A stretch of 64,000 nt of DNA from Spirosoma sordidisoli (GCF_004138325.1 NZ_SBLB01000004.1:1-64000), one strand, 5' to 3'. Shown: positions 36,401 to 45,089, counted from the stretch's first letter. Numbers and translations are program-made. Notes: generated by a model from the letters alone, not told the origin.

Positions 36401-39400
36401 TTCGTGGGCAGCGGTAAATCCAACAACGCTCAGTAATACCATTACGAACGCATCGTCATCGCGACCTATCGTTAGCCCGGCGGTAACAACTACCTATCAG
36501 CTGGTCTATACGGAGACCGCCACCGGATGCCAGGCCGACGAGCAGGTAACGGTGGTTGTGAACCCTGGTCCGAGTCTTTCGGATGTCAGCACGGCCACGG
36601 TCTGCGCCCCTGTCACGGCGGTAAACCTCACGGCACTGATTCCGAACTACTCTACCTTCACGGGGCAGCAGTGGTATCGCGACCAGTATCCGGGCGGGGT
36701 AGCGGTATCGACCCCGACGGCCGTCACGCCGGCTTCGACGACTGATTATTTTGTGGTACTGGCCGACAACCTTGGTTGCCAGGACACCGTGCAGGTAACG
36801 GTGAATGTGGGTAATCCGCAAACCCCCGTTATTGCCGCTTCGGCCTCGGTCGACTGCGTAACGAAGACGTTTGACCTGGCTACGGCGCAGGGTAACCCTT
36901 CGCAGACGGGTTATACGCTGGAGTGGTACACCACGCCCAACCGGGCTTCCGGCACGCAGGTGACCAACCTGGTCGTGGGTGTAGGCACCTATTACTTATT
37001 TGAAAAAGCACCGTCTCCCGCCGATTGTTATTCAGGCAGCGCCGTTATTGCGGTAACGAATACGTGTCCGTGCGTAACGCCCACCAGTGTATCGGCTACG
37101 GCCGCGCCCAACCTTGTAACTGCCAATGCAACCATTACACTAGGTGTCTCGGCCAGCAACACTACCCCTGGCAGTACGACCTATACCTGGAGCGGTTCAG
37201 GCATCAGTAGCCCCACCGCCACTACGGTCGCCAGCCGTACAGTAAGCGCACCAGCTACGGCGGGTACGTATACCTATACGGTGGTTGTCAGCAATGGATC
37301 GGGCTGTACAGCCACGGCCACGGCGAGTGTGACAGTGCAGGCCACTGCCAGCCTGGGCAACTTTGTCTTCGAGGATGTCAACGCCAACGGTATTCAGGAA
37401 CCCACCGACAAGCCCATCCCCGGCGTGACCGTCAGCCTGCTCTCCTCGGGTACGCTGGTGGCCTCCACCACCACCAACGCCAGTGGACTCTACAGCTTCA
37501 CCGGCCTGACCCCAGGGGTGCCCTACAGCGTCAGCTTCACCGCCCCGGCCGGCTTCACGGCCACCAGCCAGAACACGGGCAGCGATGACGCCCTCGACTC
37601 GGATGGTGCACCCGCCACCGGCCTGACGGGGGTCTACAACCTGACGGCCAACGAAAACAACCTCACCGTCGACATGGGCTACTACCGCCCGGCCTCGCTG
37701 GGCGACAAGGTCTTTGTCGATGTCAACAAAGACGGCCAGCAGGACAGTGGCGAGCCCGGCCTGCCAAACGTGACGGTCACCCTGCTCAGCAACGGCACCC
37801 TGGTGGCCTCCACCACCACTGATGCCAGCGGCCTCTACAGCTTCACCGGCCTGACCCCAGGGGTGCCCTACTCGGTGAGCTTCACCAGCCCGACGGGCTA
37901 CACGGCCACCACGCCCAACGCGGGCAACGACGCGACCGACTCCGATCCGGTCAACGGCCTCACCGCACCAGTGAGTCTGACCTCGGGGGAGACCAACACG
38001 ACTCTGGATGCAGGCTTCTACGTGCTGACGGCCAGCCTGGGCAACTTTGTCTTCGAGGATGTCAACGCCAACGGCCTGCAGGAACCCGCCGACAAGCCCA
38101 TCCCCGGCGTGACCGTCAGCCTGCTCAACAGCGGTACGCTGGTGGCCTCCACCACCACCAACGCCAGCGGCCTCTACAGCTTCACCGGCCTGACACCGGG
38201 CCTGCCCTACAGCGTCAGCTTCACCGCCCCGGCCGGCTTCACGGCCACCAGCCAGAACACGGGCAGTGATGACGCCCTCGACTCGGATGGTGCACCCGCC
38301 ACCGGCCTGACGGGGGTCTACAACCTGACGGCTAACGAGAACAACACCACCGTCGACATGGGCTACTACAAGCCCGCGTCGCTGGGCGACAAGGTCTTTG
38401 TCGATGTCAACAAAGACGGTCAACAGGACAGTGGCGAGCCCGGCCTGCCAAACGTGACGGTCACCCTGCTCAGCAACGGCACTCTGGTGGCCTCCACCAC
38501 CACCGATGCCAGCGGCCTCTACAGCTTCACGGGTCTGACCCCGGGCCTGCCCTACTCGGTGAGCTTCACCAGCCCGACGGGCTACACGGCCACCACGCCT
38601 AACGCGGGTAACGACGCGACCGACAGCGATCCGGTCAACGGCCTCACCGCACCGGTGAGTCTGACCTCGGGCGAAAACAATCCCACCCTGGATGCAGGCT
38701 TCTACGTGGTACCGGCCATGAGTGTGACGCTCACCAGCGCGCCGGTGTGTAACTCGGCCACCAACAACTACACGGCCACCGCCACGGTTAGCCTGACGGG
38801 TGCCAGTGCCGGTACGCTGACCATCACCGACAACGGTGTCAGCATCGGCACGGTGAGCGTGACGGCGGGGCAGGCCACGGCCACGGTGAGTGTGACGGGT
38901 CTCAGCGACGCGGCCAGCCACACGCTGGTGGCCAGCCTCAACGGCCTCTCGGCCAGCACGGTCTACACCGCGCCAGCCGCCTGCACGGTCTGCTCGCTGA
39001 CGGCGGTGGCTAATGCCGTTTGCACCAGCACCGGTGCTACCATTACTCCAACCGTTACGGGCGGAACAAGCCCATTCAGCTACAGCTACGCCGGACCAAC
39101 AATGGGTGTCGCGGTCGTTACTAAAGACGCTACTCATCCCTATTTCGGCGTAGGATCGACGATGGGGTTGGCCATTGACGGTATTCAGGGTAAAGAACTG
39201 ACCTTGGTACGGGGTGTTACCTATACCTTTACCGTTAATACTCCAGGCCATCCGTTCGTCTTTACGACTAGTCCGGTGGGGGGCTTTGCCAATACCAGCC
39301 AGAATATCACTGTGGGTGTAACATCTGGTTCACTGACCTTTACACCAACGGCCGCTACCCCCGACTTGATTTATTATAACTGCGATGTACACGACAACAT

Positions 39401-42400
39401 GGGCTGGAAGGTCAACGTGGTTGACGCCCAGGCCAACGGTGTGCTAACACAGGCTATGAACGGGATATACTCGCTGACGGTGACCGATGCTACAGGCTGT
39501 TCAACTACCGCAACAACAACGGTGAGCTGCCCCTGCGGCCTGACGGCTACAGCAACGCCTACAGTTTGTAACTCGGCAACTAACCAATATTCGGTATCGG
39601 GCAGCATCAGCCTGAGTAACCCTTCCGGTAACGTCGTGATTGTTTCCGACGGTAGCAAGACAGTAAGCCTGCCGGTATCAGCTACGACGACTAGTATTGC
39701 TTATTCACTGACGGGCTTGGTATCGGATGGCACCAGCCACACGGTCACGGTGAGTCTGGCCGGTTGTGGCACGACCAGTGCTATTTATTCGGCCCCGGCT
39801 TCGTGTACAGTGGGCCTGAGTGTGGTAGTCGGCACGCCGGTTTGTAACAGCCTGACCAACAACTACACTGCTACAGGTACCGTCTCACTGACCAACGCCA
39901 GTGCCGGTACGCTGACCATCACCGACAACGGCACTAGCCTGACCACCATCACCGTCTCGGCGGGTCAGACCACAGCCAGCTTCTCGGTATCGGGCATCAG
40001 CAACGCCAGCAGCCACACAGTAGTAGCTACGCTGAATAATGGCCTGGCTGCCAGCACGGTCTACACCGCGCCAGCTGCCTGCACGGTCTGCTCGACCAGC
40101 CTGACCACCACGGCCCTGGCCAACGGGCAGGTCGGCACCGCCTACAGCCAGACCCTGACGGCCGCGGGCGGCACCGCCCCCTACAGCTTTACAGCAGTGG
40201 GTAACCTGCCAGCGGGCCTGACGCTCAACCCCACCACGGGCGAGATCAGCGGCACGCCCACCAGTGCTACGACCAGCAGCTTCACCATCACCGTGAGTGA
40301 TGCCAAGTCCTGCTCGGACAGCCAGCCCCTGACCATCACCGTGGGCAACGCACCGGTCTGCTCCCTGACGGCCACGGCCACCCCCGGCAGCTGCAACACG
40401 GCCACCAACACCTACACCGTAACGGGTAGCGTATCGGCCACCAACACGGCGGTCAACAACGCCACCACTCAATCGCTGACCATCACCGATGGAACGGCAC
40501 AGACGGTGGTAACGCTGACCGGTGACGGGCCGGTGAGCTATACGCTGGCCGGGCTCAACTCAGACGGAGCCGTTCACACGGTGACAGTTCTCTCCTCGGC
40601 CACCGCCTGCGGCATGGCCAGTGTGACCTACACCGCACCGGCTTCGTGTACAGTGGCACCCAAAGCCAGTCTGGGCGACTATGTCTTTGAGGATGTCAAC
40701 GCCAATGGTCTGCAGGAACCCACCGACAAGCCCATCCCCGGCGTGACCGTCAGCCTGCTCTCCTCGGGTACGCTGGTGGCCTCCACCACCACCAACGCCA
40801 GTGGACTCTACAGCTTCACCGGCCTGACCCCAGGGGTGCCCTACAGCGTTAGCTTCACCGCCCCGGCCGGCTTCACGGCCACCAGCCAGAACACGGGCAG
40901 TGATGACGCCCTCGACTCGGATGGTGCACCCGCCACCGGCCTGACGGGGGTCTACAACCTGACGGCTAACGAGAACAACACCACCGTCGACATGGGCTAC
41001 TACAAGCCCGCGTCGCTGGGCGACAAGGTCTTTGTCGATGTCAACAAAGACGGCCAGCAGGACAGTGGCGAGCCCGGCCTGCCAAACGTGACGGTCACCC
41101 TGCTCAGCAACGGCACTCTGGTGGCCTCCACCACCACCGATGCCAGCGGCCTCTACAGCTTCACGGGTCTGACCCCGGGCCTGCCCTACAGCGTCAGCTT
41201 CACCAGCCCGACGGGCTACACGGCCACCACGCCTAACGCGGGTAACGACGCGACCGACTCCGATCCGGTGGGCGGCATTACTCAGGTAGTGAGCCTGACT
41301 TCGGGGGAGACCAACCCCACCCTGGACGCGGGCTTCTACGTGCTGACGGCCAGCCTGGGCGACTATGTCTTCGAGGATGTCAACGCCAACGGTATTCAGG
41401 AACCCACCGACAAGCCCATCCCCGGCGTGACCGTCAGCCTGCTCTCCTCGGGTACGCTGGTGGCCTCCACCACCACCAACGCCAGTGGGCTCTACAGCTT
41501 CACCGGCCTGACCCCAGGGGTGCCCTACAGCGTCAGCTTCACCGCCCCGGCCGGCTTCACGGCCACCAGCCAGAACACGGGCAGTGATGACGCCCTCGAC
41601 TCGGATGGGGCACCCGCCACCGGCCTGACGGGGGTCTACAACCTGACGGCTAACGAGAACAACACCACCGTCGACATGGGCTACTACAAGCCCGCGTCGC
41701 TGGGCGACAAGGTCTTTGTCGATGTCAACAAAGACGGTCAACAGGACAGTGGCGAGCCCGGCCTGCCAAACGTGACGGTCACCCTGCTCAGCAACGGCAC
41801 TCTGGTGGCCTCCACCACCACCGATGCCAGCGGCCTCTACAGCTTCACGGGTCTGACCCCGGGCCTGCCCTACTCGGTGAGCTTCACCAGCCCGACGGGC
41901 TACACGGCCACCACACCCAACTCGGGTAACGACGCGACCGACTCCGATCCGGTGGGCGGCATTACTCAGGTAGTGAGCCTGACTTCGGGGGAGACCAACC
42001 CCACCCTGGACGCGGGCTTCTACGTGGTACCGGCCATGAGCATCACCCTGACGAGTGGTCCGGTGTGTAACTCAGCCACCAACAACTACACGGCCACCGC
42101 CATAGTTAGCCTGACGGGCGCCACGGCGGGTACGCTGACCATCACCGACAACGGTGTCAGCATCGGCACGGTGAGTGTGACGGCGGGGCAGGCCACGGCC
42201 ACGGTGAGTGTGACGGGTCTCAGCGACGCGGCCAGCCACACGCTGGTGGCCAGCCTCAACGGCCTCTCGGCCAGCACGGTCTACACCGCGCCAGCCGCCT
42301 GCACGGTCTGCTCGACCAGCCTGACCACCACGGCCCTGGCCAACGGGCAGGTCGGCACCACCTACAGCCAGACCCTGACGGCCGCGGGCGGCTCCGCCCC

Positions 42401-45062
42401 CTACAGCTTTACAGCAGTGGGTAGCCTGCCAGCGGGCCTGACGCTCAACCCCACCACGGGTGAGATCAGCGGCACACCCACCAGTGCTACGACCAGCAGC
42501 TTCACCATCACCGTGAGTGATGCCAAGTCCTGCTCGGACAGCCAGCCCCTGACCATCACCGTGGGCAACGCACCGGTCTGCTCCCTGACGGCCACGGCCA
42601 CCCCCGGCAGCTGCAACACGACCACCAACACCTACACCGTAACGGGTAGCGTATCGGCCACCAACACGGCGGTCAACAACGCCACCACCCAATCGCTGAC
42701 CATCACCGATGGAACGGCACAGACGATAGTAACGCTGACCGGTGACGGGCCGGTGAGCTATACGCTGGCCGGGCTCAACTCAGACGGGGCGGTGCACACC
42801 GTCATGGTCATGAGCAGTGCGACGGCCTGTAGCATGGCCAGTGTGACCTACACCGCACCGGCTTCGTGTACAGTGGCACCCAAAGCCAGTCTGGGCGACT
42901 ATGTCTTCGAGGATGTCAACGCCAATGGTCTGCAGGACCCCGCCGACAAGCCCATCCCCGGCGTGACCGTCAGCCTGCTCTCCTCGGGTACGCTGGTGGC
43001 CTCCACCACCACCAACGCCAGTGGGCTCTACAGCTTCACCGGCCTGACCCCGGGGGTGCCCTACAGCGTCAGCTTCACCGCCCCGGCCGGCTTCACGGCC
43101 ACCAGCCAGAACACGGGCAGTGATGACGCCCTCGACTCGGATGGGGCACCCGCCACCGGCCTGACGGGGGTCTACAACCTGACGGCTAACGAGAACAACA
43201 CCACCGTCGACATGGGCTACTACAAGCCCGCGTCGCTGGGCGACAAGGTCTTTGTCGATGTCAACAAAGACGGCCAGCAGGACAGTGGCGAGCCCGGCCT
43301 GCCAAACGTGACGGTCACCCTGCTCAGCAACGGCACCCTGGTGGCCTCCACCACCACCGATGCCAGCGGCCTCTACAGCTTCACGGGTCTGACCCCAGGG
43401 GTGCCCTACTCGGTGAGCTTCACCAGCCCGACGGGCTACACGGCCACCACGCCTAACGCGGGCAACGACGCGACCGATAGCGATCCAGTGGGCGGCATTA
43501 CTCAGGTAGTGAGCCTGACTTCGGGGGAGACCAACCCGACTCTGGACGCAGGCTTCTACGTGGTACCGGCCATGAGCATCACCCTGACGAGTGGTCCGGT
43601 GTGTAACTCGGCCACCAACAACTACACGGCCACCGCTACGGTCAGCCTGACGGGTGCCAGTGCCGGTACGCTGACCATCACCGACAACGGTGTCAGCATC
43701 GGCACGGTGAGCGTGACGGCGGGGCAGGCCACGGCCACGGTGAGTGTGACGGGTCTCAGCGACGCGGCCAGCCACACGCTGGTGGCCAGCCTCAACGGCC
43801 TCTCGGCCAGCACGGTTTACACCGCGCCGGTCGCCTGCACGGTCTGCTCGCTGAGCCTGACCGTATCCCCGGGACTCTGCCAGACCGCGACCAACACCTA
43901 TACCCTCAACGGTAGCCTGCGCATCCTCAACAACACCAGCGGAGGTACGATCACTGTCTCCGACGGCCTGCGCAGCACTACCCTGACGGCCACCAGCGCC
44001 ACCACCAGCCTGCCCTTCAGCCTGACGGGACTGCCCTCCGATGGGACAACCCATAACCTGGTGGCTACCCTCAGCGGCTGCGCCAGTGCCAGTGCCACCT
44101 ACACCGCCCCAGGCTCCTGCTCCCAGCCTGCGGGTACGCGGTTAGTGGTCGACAAGTATGTCAGCGCCAGCCGGGCCAAACTAGGCGATGTGCTGACCTA
44201 CACCCTGGTGCTGAGCAACGTAGGACCAACCACCGCCACCAACGTGGTGGTCAAGGACTCCACTACAACAGGCCTGAGCTACGTCGCTGGATCGGCCTCC
44301 GTGCCGACGGGTACGAGCTTCACCCCGGGTGTTCCGGTCAGCTACTGGTCAGTAGCCGCCATCAGCGCCGGACAGAGCCTGAGCCTCACGCTACAGGCCC
44401 GCGTCGACAGCAGTGGCATCCTCTACAACCAGACCTCCATACCTGGTGACACCGCTACGGTCTGTACCAGCGTACCGGTGAAGGTGTGTGTGGGTGAAGT
44501 TTACACCTTCCGGCTGACGGTAGCCCCGGGCCGGGCCAGCTACCAGTGGTACAAAGATGGCCTGGTCATGGCGGGGGCCACCACCAACGTCCTGGATGTG
44601 AGCAGCCCCGGCAGCTACAGCCTGGCCGTCGATAACACCGCTGGCCAGTGTCCTGACTTCAGCTGCTGCCCCTTCATCGTGGAAGAGGATACGCTGCCCA
44701 CCTTCCAGGCCGTGGCTCTGCCCGCCACCTGTGTGGGCGCCACGGCCCAGGCCAACGGCCAGATCGTGCTGAGGGGCTTCCAGCCGGCTTATACCTACCA
44801 GTACTCGGCGGGGGCGAGCTTCAACCCGGCCGCGTCGCTGTCGGGGGCGGCTAAGGGGATTCCGGCCAGCGGGGTGATCGTCAACACCCTGGCCAATCCG
44901 GTTTCGTCGGCCTCGTACACGGTGCGGGTCTACAACGGGTCGGGTTGTTATCAGGACGTGACGGTGCAGCTAAGCAGTACAGCTTGTACTTGTCCACCGG
45001 ATGTGTGCACCCCGTTTGTGATCAAACAAACCAAGCGAGGGGCCCGTATTGGAGATAAGTAA
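30429..45062 (+). CDS. Giant modular surface protein (SBBP, SdrD_B, cupredoxin-like, DUF11)
   Basis: About 4,877 residues from the ATG at 30429. Order: a long N-terminal leader with a hydrophobic segment ending QLQAQ, so exported; a DUF7948-like domain (from LLKFEQNQGQ, nt ~30840-31450); SBBP beta-propeller repeats (~31455-32930, with SSFLGG and YLGGSG motifs); many Ig/PKD-like domains with Cys-rich CPG starts (~32940-37340); ten SdrD_B modules in five pairs; Ig-like modules; a cupredoxin-like insert (39103-39428); He_PIG putative Ig domains (~40093-40350 and 42313-42570); a DUF11 domain (~44135-44420). An unnamed C-terminal module and the tail PFVIKQTKRGARIGDK close the protein. No typical T9SS type-A domain is seen. 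It is probably a cell-surface or secreted adhesin. Repeats make assembly length uncertain. An upstream start is possible. Confidence 0.85.
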   Translation: MRNFTRFIVLFWRWLSPGFSIINVGQSLNRVLLSMLGWLLMLVGCRNSQHNLATQRLKNTGHSLSFFRLHRVSWRLSLPLFIAFCALLIPEQLQAQLHTTTSNAPLLARNQTGLKPLANQPSDATRQRVGKTMTRERALLKFEQNQGQVANSSVRYRANDAQATYFFTPTEIRSVVRSARTKDSTQAGYAIQFVNPNPEVALLPAGRVGGKHGTVNYITSEGAFSDVTYFQKLNYENIWTGIRADFYEGDNGTLKYDFVVQPGADPAQIRFRMAGVTDLHVTDKGELAFTTPFGTLQKGKPYTYQTINGKRVEVAAAYVVKDGEVSFQLEAYDPAVALVIDPIALKWSSFLGGTNLDISLSIYVHPTTGRIYVSGYTGSTNFPNTLGRVYGGGQDAYVTCIEKDGTSIVWSTYLGGSGIDKGFAVSADAAGDVYLAGVTNSPNFPTNGSTAAYDATHNGGFDLFVLRLNSTGTTLKYSTYLGSSGADGDQSNSANTLVLNNGTVYYASYGSTGFPLTAGSTSGSSVIFGINTNVAGAAGLAMSVPSNGYGFTDIAGDKDGNLWAVGITESTQNPLISSNAVQPTVPTTNNDYRYVAKYSPSGTFLYGSYINPIISTASTFGPFATEIATDAQGNVYVTSSVYYEINNNTGLLQKVSNTDAFNEITPISSSLRLGDFYGTYIVKIPYDLSPKYNFVTLMPGAMPVDNFEDPEIAIDKKGNIHFVTWGGNFYLNQYHPVTPGAILPITSSERHPEYYVLSPSGASVLYGTALSKDISTNGIALFVNDKCEAYITIEASSQNKTPITPTYRDQATNSQKSVFQPTYGGGTDVALLVFHEPVPNNNTIPNFAAGNNTFCIGGAIWQNPNDGPILGATPTYQSGSGSSATDNLPNILIDGALSAHPTPKSPAFSYQWQKRINGGAWTNVGNGTYDVYKPSPEPAAGTVDYRRLIIGFCCDTLSISNLATATITGTFNLSINAPTKPVYYCPGTTTNMGITLSGASGNVSWQWYDGYAPVSSTTISPASGSGVAASSFAASIGSGVTGSGFYRLVVIDAGGCRRETFVAIAPKVASAGTAASVALCPGTSTTAVLGPPAVNPDFDYSWTGPGGFTSSLANPVVTTAGVYTLQVKVKTDAAFCAPGTTVTVTAATPHSTALTTLSSLTVCQDDAPVSIGMTGTAPSGYAFQWVPATSLDNAQAFNPTFDPGVISGGFPIGTTTYTFTALRLSDGCIYETTKTVTDVALGFASAGNDLIGDGCTTGTRDAVGAPETTGQYFQWTAIGTDFSAGLSSLKANAAFGMDALGQQVGTNKFLNAKFPLCSANGSTGYYIDYELRASYLPFPNTCYTVDTVRVYIPCCGQGPACPIPTASLKGTNGACSTPTTLMSVSPLQGATYTWRTYSVNGTIQPANTAPRGLFVSNNGVKGAAISASGPHPTSVIVDFDDATWGWSGNNVVVYEVTQTIDLGNGPVSCFARLQVFSGRNALPVIGVKDVSICSIASPGVRFGTAGNAGPYTLSGLDYTQAPNSAFNWTWTGLNGSTPASMTNTTSPFPTVNPAGTTAYIVQVQDPATGCIAKDTLNVKVNVLTANAGSVQNNICPGSLVQLGSPASNTAITYSWNPTAGLNFPVGTPNSTVAQPYLAVPNVPTPPATLSYTLTITDVESGCQAVHSVNVNTTTTAPAALASASYSACAGSSFAIGPFFDSDAGSTYLWTVQSGTADVSWLSSTTALRPTVTLPANFAGPVVFLLTKTKGTCGSVTATFTINDSNPAINLGGPLTANCTSPYLQIGETALTGYSYTWTPSTGLFTNSGLTTAYSGGNTARPWVGLITAPTTYTVSRRNSASGCIQTASVTVNPPAGLALNAGADKSWCPGSPAVQLGSSGSGTITWTALAYSASTTTPSSPTAIASPMTSAQMLGYLSTTSGAVASFNQSSAVPGTYVYRLTATNGSCSITDDVVVKVPNFQTNLTGLPQTICKGSSVQLGVTNAPTTYNYSWAAVNPTTLSNTITNASSSRPIVSPAVTTTYQLVYTETATGCQADEQVTVVVNPGPSLSDVSTATVCAPVTAVNLTALIPNYSTFTGQQWYRDQYPGGVAVSTPTAVTPASTTDYFVVLADNLGCQDTVQVTVNVGNPQTPVIAASASVDCVTKTFDLATAQGNPSQTGYTLEWYTTPNRASGTQVTNLVVGVGTYYLFEKAPSPADCYSGSAVIAVTNTCPCVTPTSVSATAAPNLVTANATITLGVSASNTTPGSTTYTWSGSGISSPTATTVASRTVSAPATAGTYTYTVVVSNGSGCTATATASVTVQATASLGNFVFEDVNANGIQEPTDKPIPGVTVSLLSSGTLVASTTTNASGLYSFTGLTPGVPYSVSFTAPAGFTATSQNTGSDDALDSDGAPATGLTGVYNLTANENNLTVDMGYYRPASLGDKVFVDVNKDGQQDSGEPGLPNVTVTLLSNGTLVASTTTDASGLYSFTGLTPGVPYSVSFTSPTGYTATTPNAGNDATDSDPVNGLTAPVSLTSGETNTTLDAGFYVLTASLGNFVFEDVNANGLQEPADKPIPGVTVSLLNSGTLVASTTTNASGLYSFTGLTPGLPYSVSFTAPAGFTATSQNTGSDDALDSDGAPATGLTGVYNLTANENNTTVDMGYYKPASLGDKVFVDVNKDGQQDSGEPGLPNVTVTLLSNGTLVASTTTDASGLYSFTGLTPGLPYSVSFTSPTGYTATTPNAGNDATDSDPVNGLTAPVSLTSGENNPTLDAGFYVVPAMSVTLTSAPVCNSATNNYTATATVSLTGASAGTLTITDNGVSIGTVSVTAGQATATVSVTGLSDAASHTLVASLNGLSASTVYTAPAACTVCSLTAVANAVCTSTGATITPTVTGGTSPFSYSYAGPTMGVAVVTKDATHPYFGVGSTMGLAIDGIQGKELTLVRGVTYTFTVNTPGHPFVFTTSPVGGFANTSQNITVGVTSGSLTFTPTAATPDLIYYNCDVHDNMGWKVNVVDAQANGVLTQAMNGIYSLTVTDATGCSTTATTTVSCPCGLTATATPTVCNSATNQYSVSGSISLSNPSGNVVIVSDGSKTVSLPVSATTTSIAYSLTGLVSDGTSHTVTVSLAGCGTTSAIYSAPASCTVGLSVVVGTPVCNSLTNNYTATGTVSLTNASAGTLTITDNGTSLTTITVSAGQTTASFSVSGISNASSHTVVATLNNGLAASTVYTAPAACTVCSTSLTTTALANGQVGTAYSQTLTAAGGTAPYSFTAVGNLPAGLTLNPTTGEISGTPTSATTSSFTITVSDAKSCSDSQPLTITVGNAPVCSLTATATPGSCNTATNTYTVTGSVSATNTAVNNATTQSLTITDGTAQTVVTLTGDGPVSYTLAGLNSDGAVHTVTVLSSATACGMASVTYTAPASCTVAPKASLGDYVFEDVNANGLQEPTDKPIPGVTVSLLSSGTLVASTTTNASGLYSFTGLTPGVPYSVSFTAPAGFTATSQNTGSDDALDSDGAPATGLTGVYNLTANENNTTVDMGYYKPASLGDKVFVDVNKDGQQDSGEPGLPNVTVTLLSNGTLVASTTTDASGLYSFTGLTPGLPYSVSFTSPTGYTATTPNAGNDATDSDPVGGITQVVSLTSGETNPTLDAGFYVLTASLGDYVFEDVNANGIQEPTDKPIPGVTVSLLSSGTLVASTTTNASGLYSFTGLTPGVPYSVSFTAPAGFTATSQNTGSDDALDSDGAPATGLTGVYNLTANENNTTVDMGYYKPASLGDKVFVDVNKDGQQDSGEPGLPNVTVTLLSNGTLVASTTTDASGLYSFTGLTPGLPYSVSFTSPTGYTATTPNSGNDATDSDPVGGITQVVSLTSGETNPTLDAGFYVVPAMSITLTSGPVCNSATNNYTATAIVSLTGATAGTLTITDNGVSIGTVSVTAGQATATVSVTGLSDAASHTLVASLNGLSASTVYTAPAACTVCSTSLTTTALANGQVGTTYSQTLTAAGGSAPYSFTAVGSLPAGLTLNPTTGEISGTPTSATTSSFTITVSDAKSCSDSQPLTITVGNAPVCSLTATATPGSCNTTTNTYTVTGSVSATNTAVNNATTQSLTITDGTAQTIVTLTGDGPVSYTLAGLNSDGAVHTVMVMSSATACSMASVTYTAPASCTVAPKASLGDYVFEDVNANGLQDPADKPIPGVTVSLLSSGTLVASTTTNASGLYSFTGLTPGVPYSVSFTAPAGFTATSQNTGSDDALDSDGAPATGLTGVYNLTANENNTTVDMGYYKPASLGDKVFVDVNKDGQQDSGEPGLPNVTVTLLSNGTLVASTTTDASGLYSFTGLTPGVPYSVSFTSPTGYTATTPNAGNDATDSDPVGGITQVVSLTSGETNPTLDAGFYVVPAMSITLTSGPVCNSATNNYTATATVSLTGASAGTLTITDNGVSIGTVSVTAGQATATVSVTGLSDAASHTLVASLNGLSASTVYTAPVACTVCSLSLTVSPGLCQTATNTYTLNGSLRILNNTSGGTITVSDGLRSTTLTATSATTSLPFSLTGLPSDGTTHNLVATLSGCASASATYTAPGSCSQPAGTRLVVDKYVSASRAKLGDVLTYTLVLSNVGPTTATNVVVKDSTTTGLSYVAGSASVPTGTSFTPGVPVSYWSVAAISAGQSLSLTLQARVDSSGILYNQTSIPGDTATVCTSVPVKVCVGEVYTFRLTVAPGRASYQWYKDGLVMAGATTNVLDVSSPGSYSLAVDNTAGQCPDFSCCPFIVEEDTLPTFQAVALPATCVGATAQANGQIVLRGFQPAYTYQYSAGASFNPAASLSGAAKGIPASGVIVNTLANPVSSASYTVRVYNGSGCYQDVTVQLSSTACTCPPDVCTPFVIKQTKRGARIGDK
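37347..38712 (+). repeat. SdrD_B module pairs 1-2
   Basis: Four ~115-residue SdrD_B-type modules start at nt 37347, 37692, 38031 and 38376. They alternate type A (FVFEDVNANG, with insert SDDALDSDGAPATG) and type B (KVFVDVNKDGQQDSGEPGLP, with NDATDSDP). Each has the calcium-loop-like D-x-N-x-(D/N)-G pattern and a GLYSFTGLTPG core. The DNA of equivalent modules is nearly identical. Confidence 0.9.
39103..39428 (+). other. Cupredoxin-like domain nested in a SprB-type repeat
   Basis: Within the giant protein, about 108 residues (from GVAVVTKDATHPYFGVG to MGWKVNVVDA) form a cupredoxin-like fold. The likely copper ligands are His in TPGHPFVF (codon 39249), then Cys (39381), His (39390) and Met (39399) in CDVHDNM, a C-x2-H-x2-M loop like amicyanin's. 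On both sides lie the halves of a SprB-like repeat: TVTGGTSPFSYSYAGPT before, and NGIYSLTVTDATGCSTT after. Confidence 0.7.
40052..43560 (+). repeat. Two copies of a ~1.29-kb domain cassette offset by 2,220 bp
   Basis: Segment 40052-41340 matches 42272-43560 with a constant offset of 2,220 bp and only scattered substitutions, apart from one diverged patch (40567-40615 against 42787-42835). Each copy carries an He_PIG domain, an Ig-like module and an SdrD_B A+B pair. Between them lies another A+B pair (41349-42030) and an Ig-like module. The arrangement indicates past unequal recombination. Confidence 0.85.
40665..42030 (+). repeat. SdrD_B module pairs 3-4
   Basis: Modules start at 40665 (A), 41010 (B), 41349 (A) and 41694 (B). 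They are nearly identical in DNA to pairs 1-2, with the B modules ending in a GGITQVVSLTSGETNPTLDAG variant instead of NGLTAPVSL. Confidence 0.9.
42885..43563 (+). repeat. SdrD_B module pair 5
   Basis: Modules start at 42885 (A) and 43230 (B). The pair is followed by the Ig-like module that begins VVPAMSITLTSGPVCNSATNN and then the shared 3' block. Confidence 0.9.
43890..45062 (+). repeat. 1.17-kb block shared with the next gene, copy 1
   Basis: This 3' end of the giant gene is matched base for base, with a constant offset of 4,593 bp and no gaps, by 48483-49655 in the following gene. The only differences seen are a few substitutions in the last 70 bases. It covers an Ig-like module, DUF11, the unnamed C-terminal module and the tail. 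Confidence 0.95.
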
Positions 45063-45089
45063 GCGAATCGAGAATCTGATTCATCTGAT

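Noticed and set aside
37197..39251. Long minus-strand open frame (684 codons) opposite the SdrD_B repeats
   Set aside because: It mirrors the repetitive GC-rich plus-strand coding sequence. Its translation is low-complexity G/R/A/V-rich, with repeats matching the sense modules. Similar frames at 40560-41741, 42780-44054 and 47559-48647 have the same cause.
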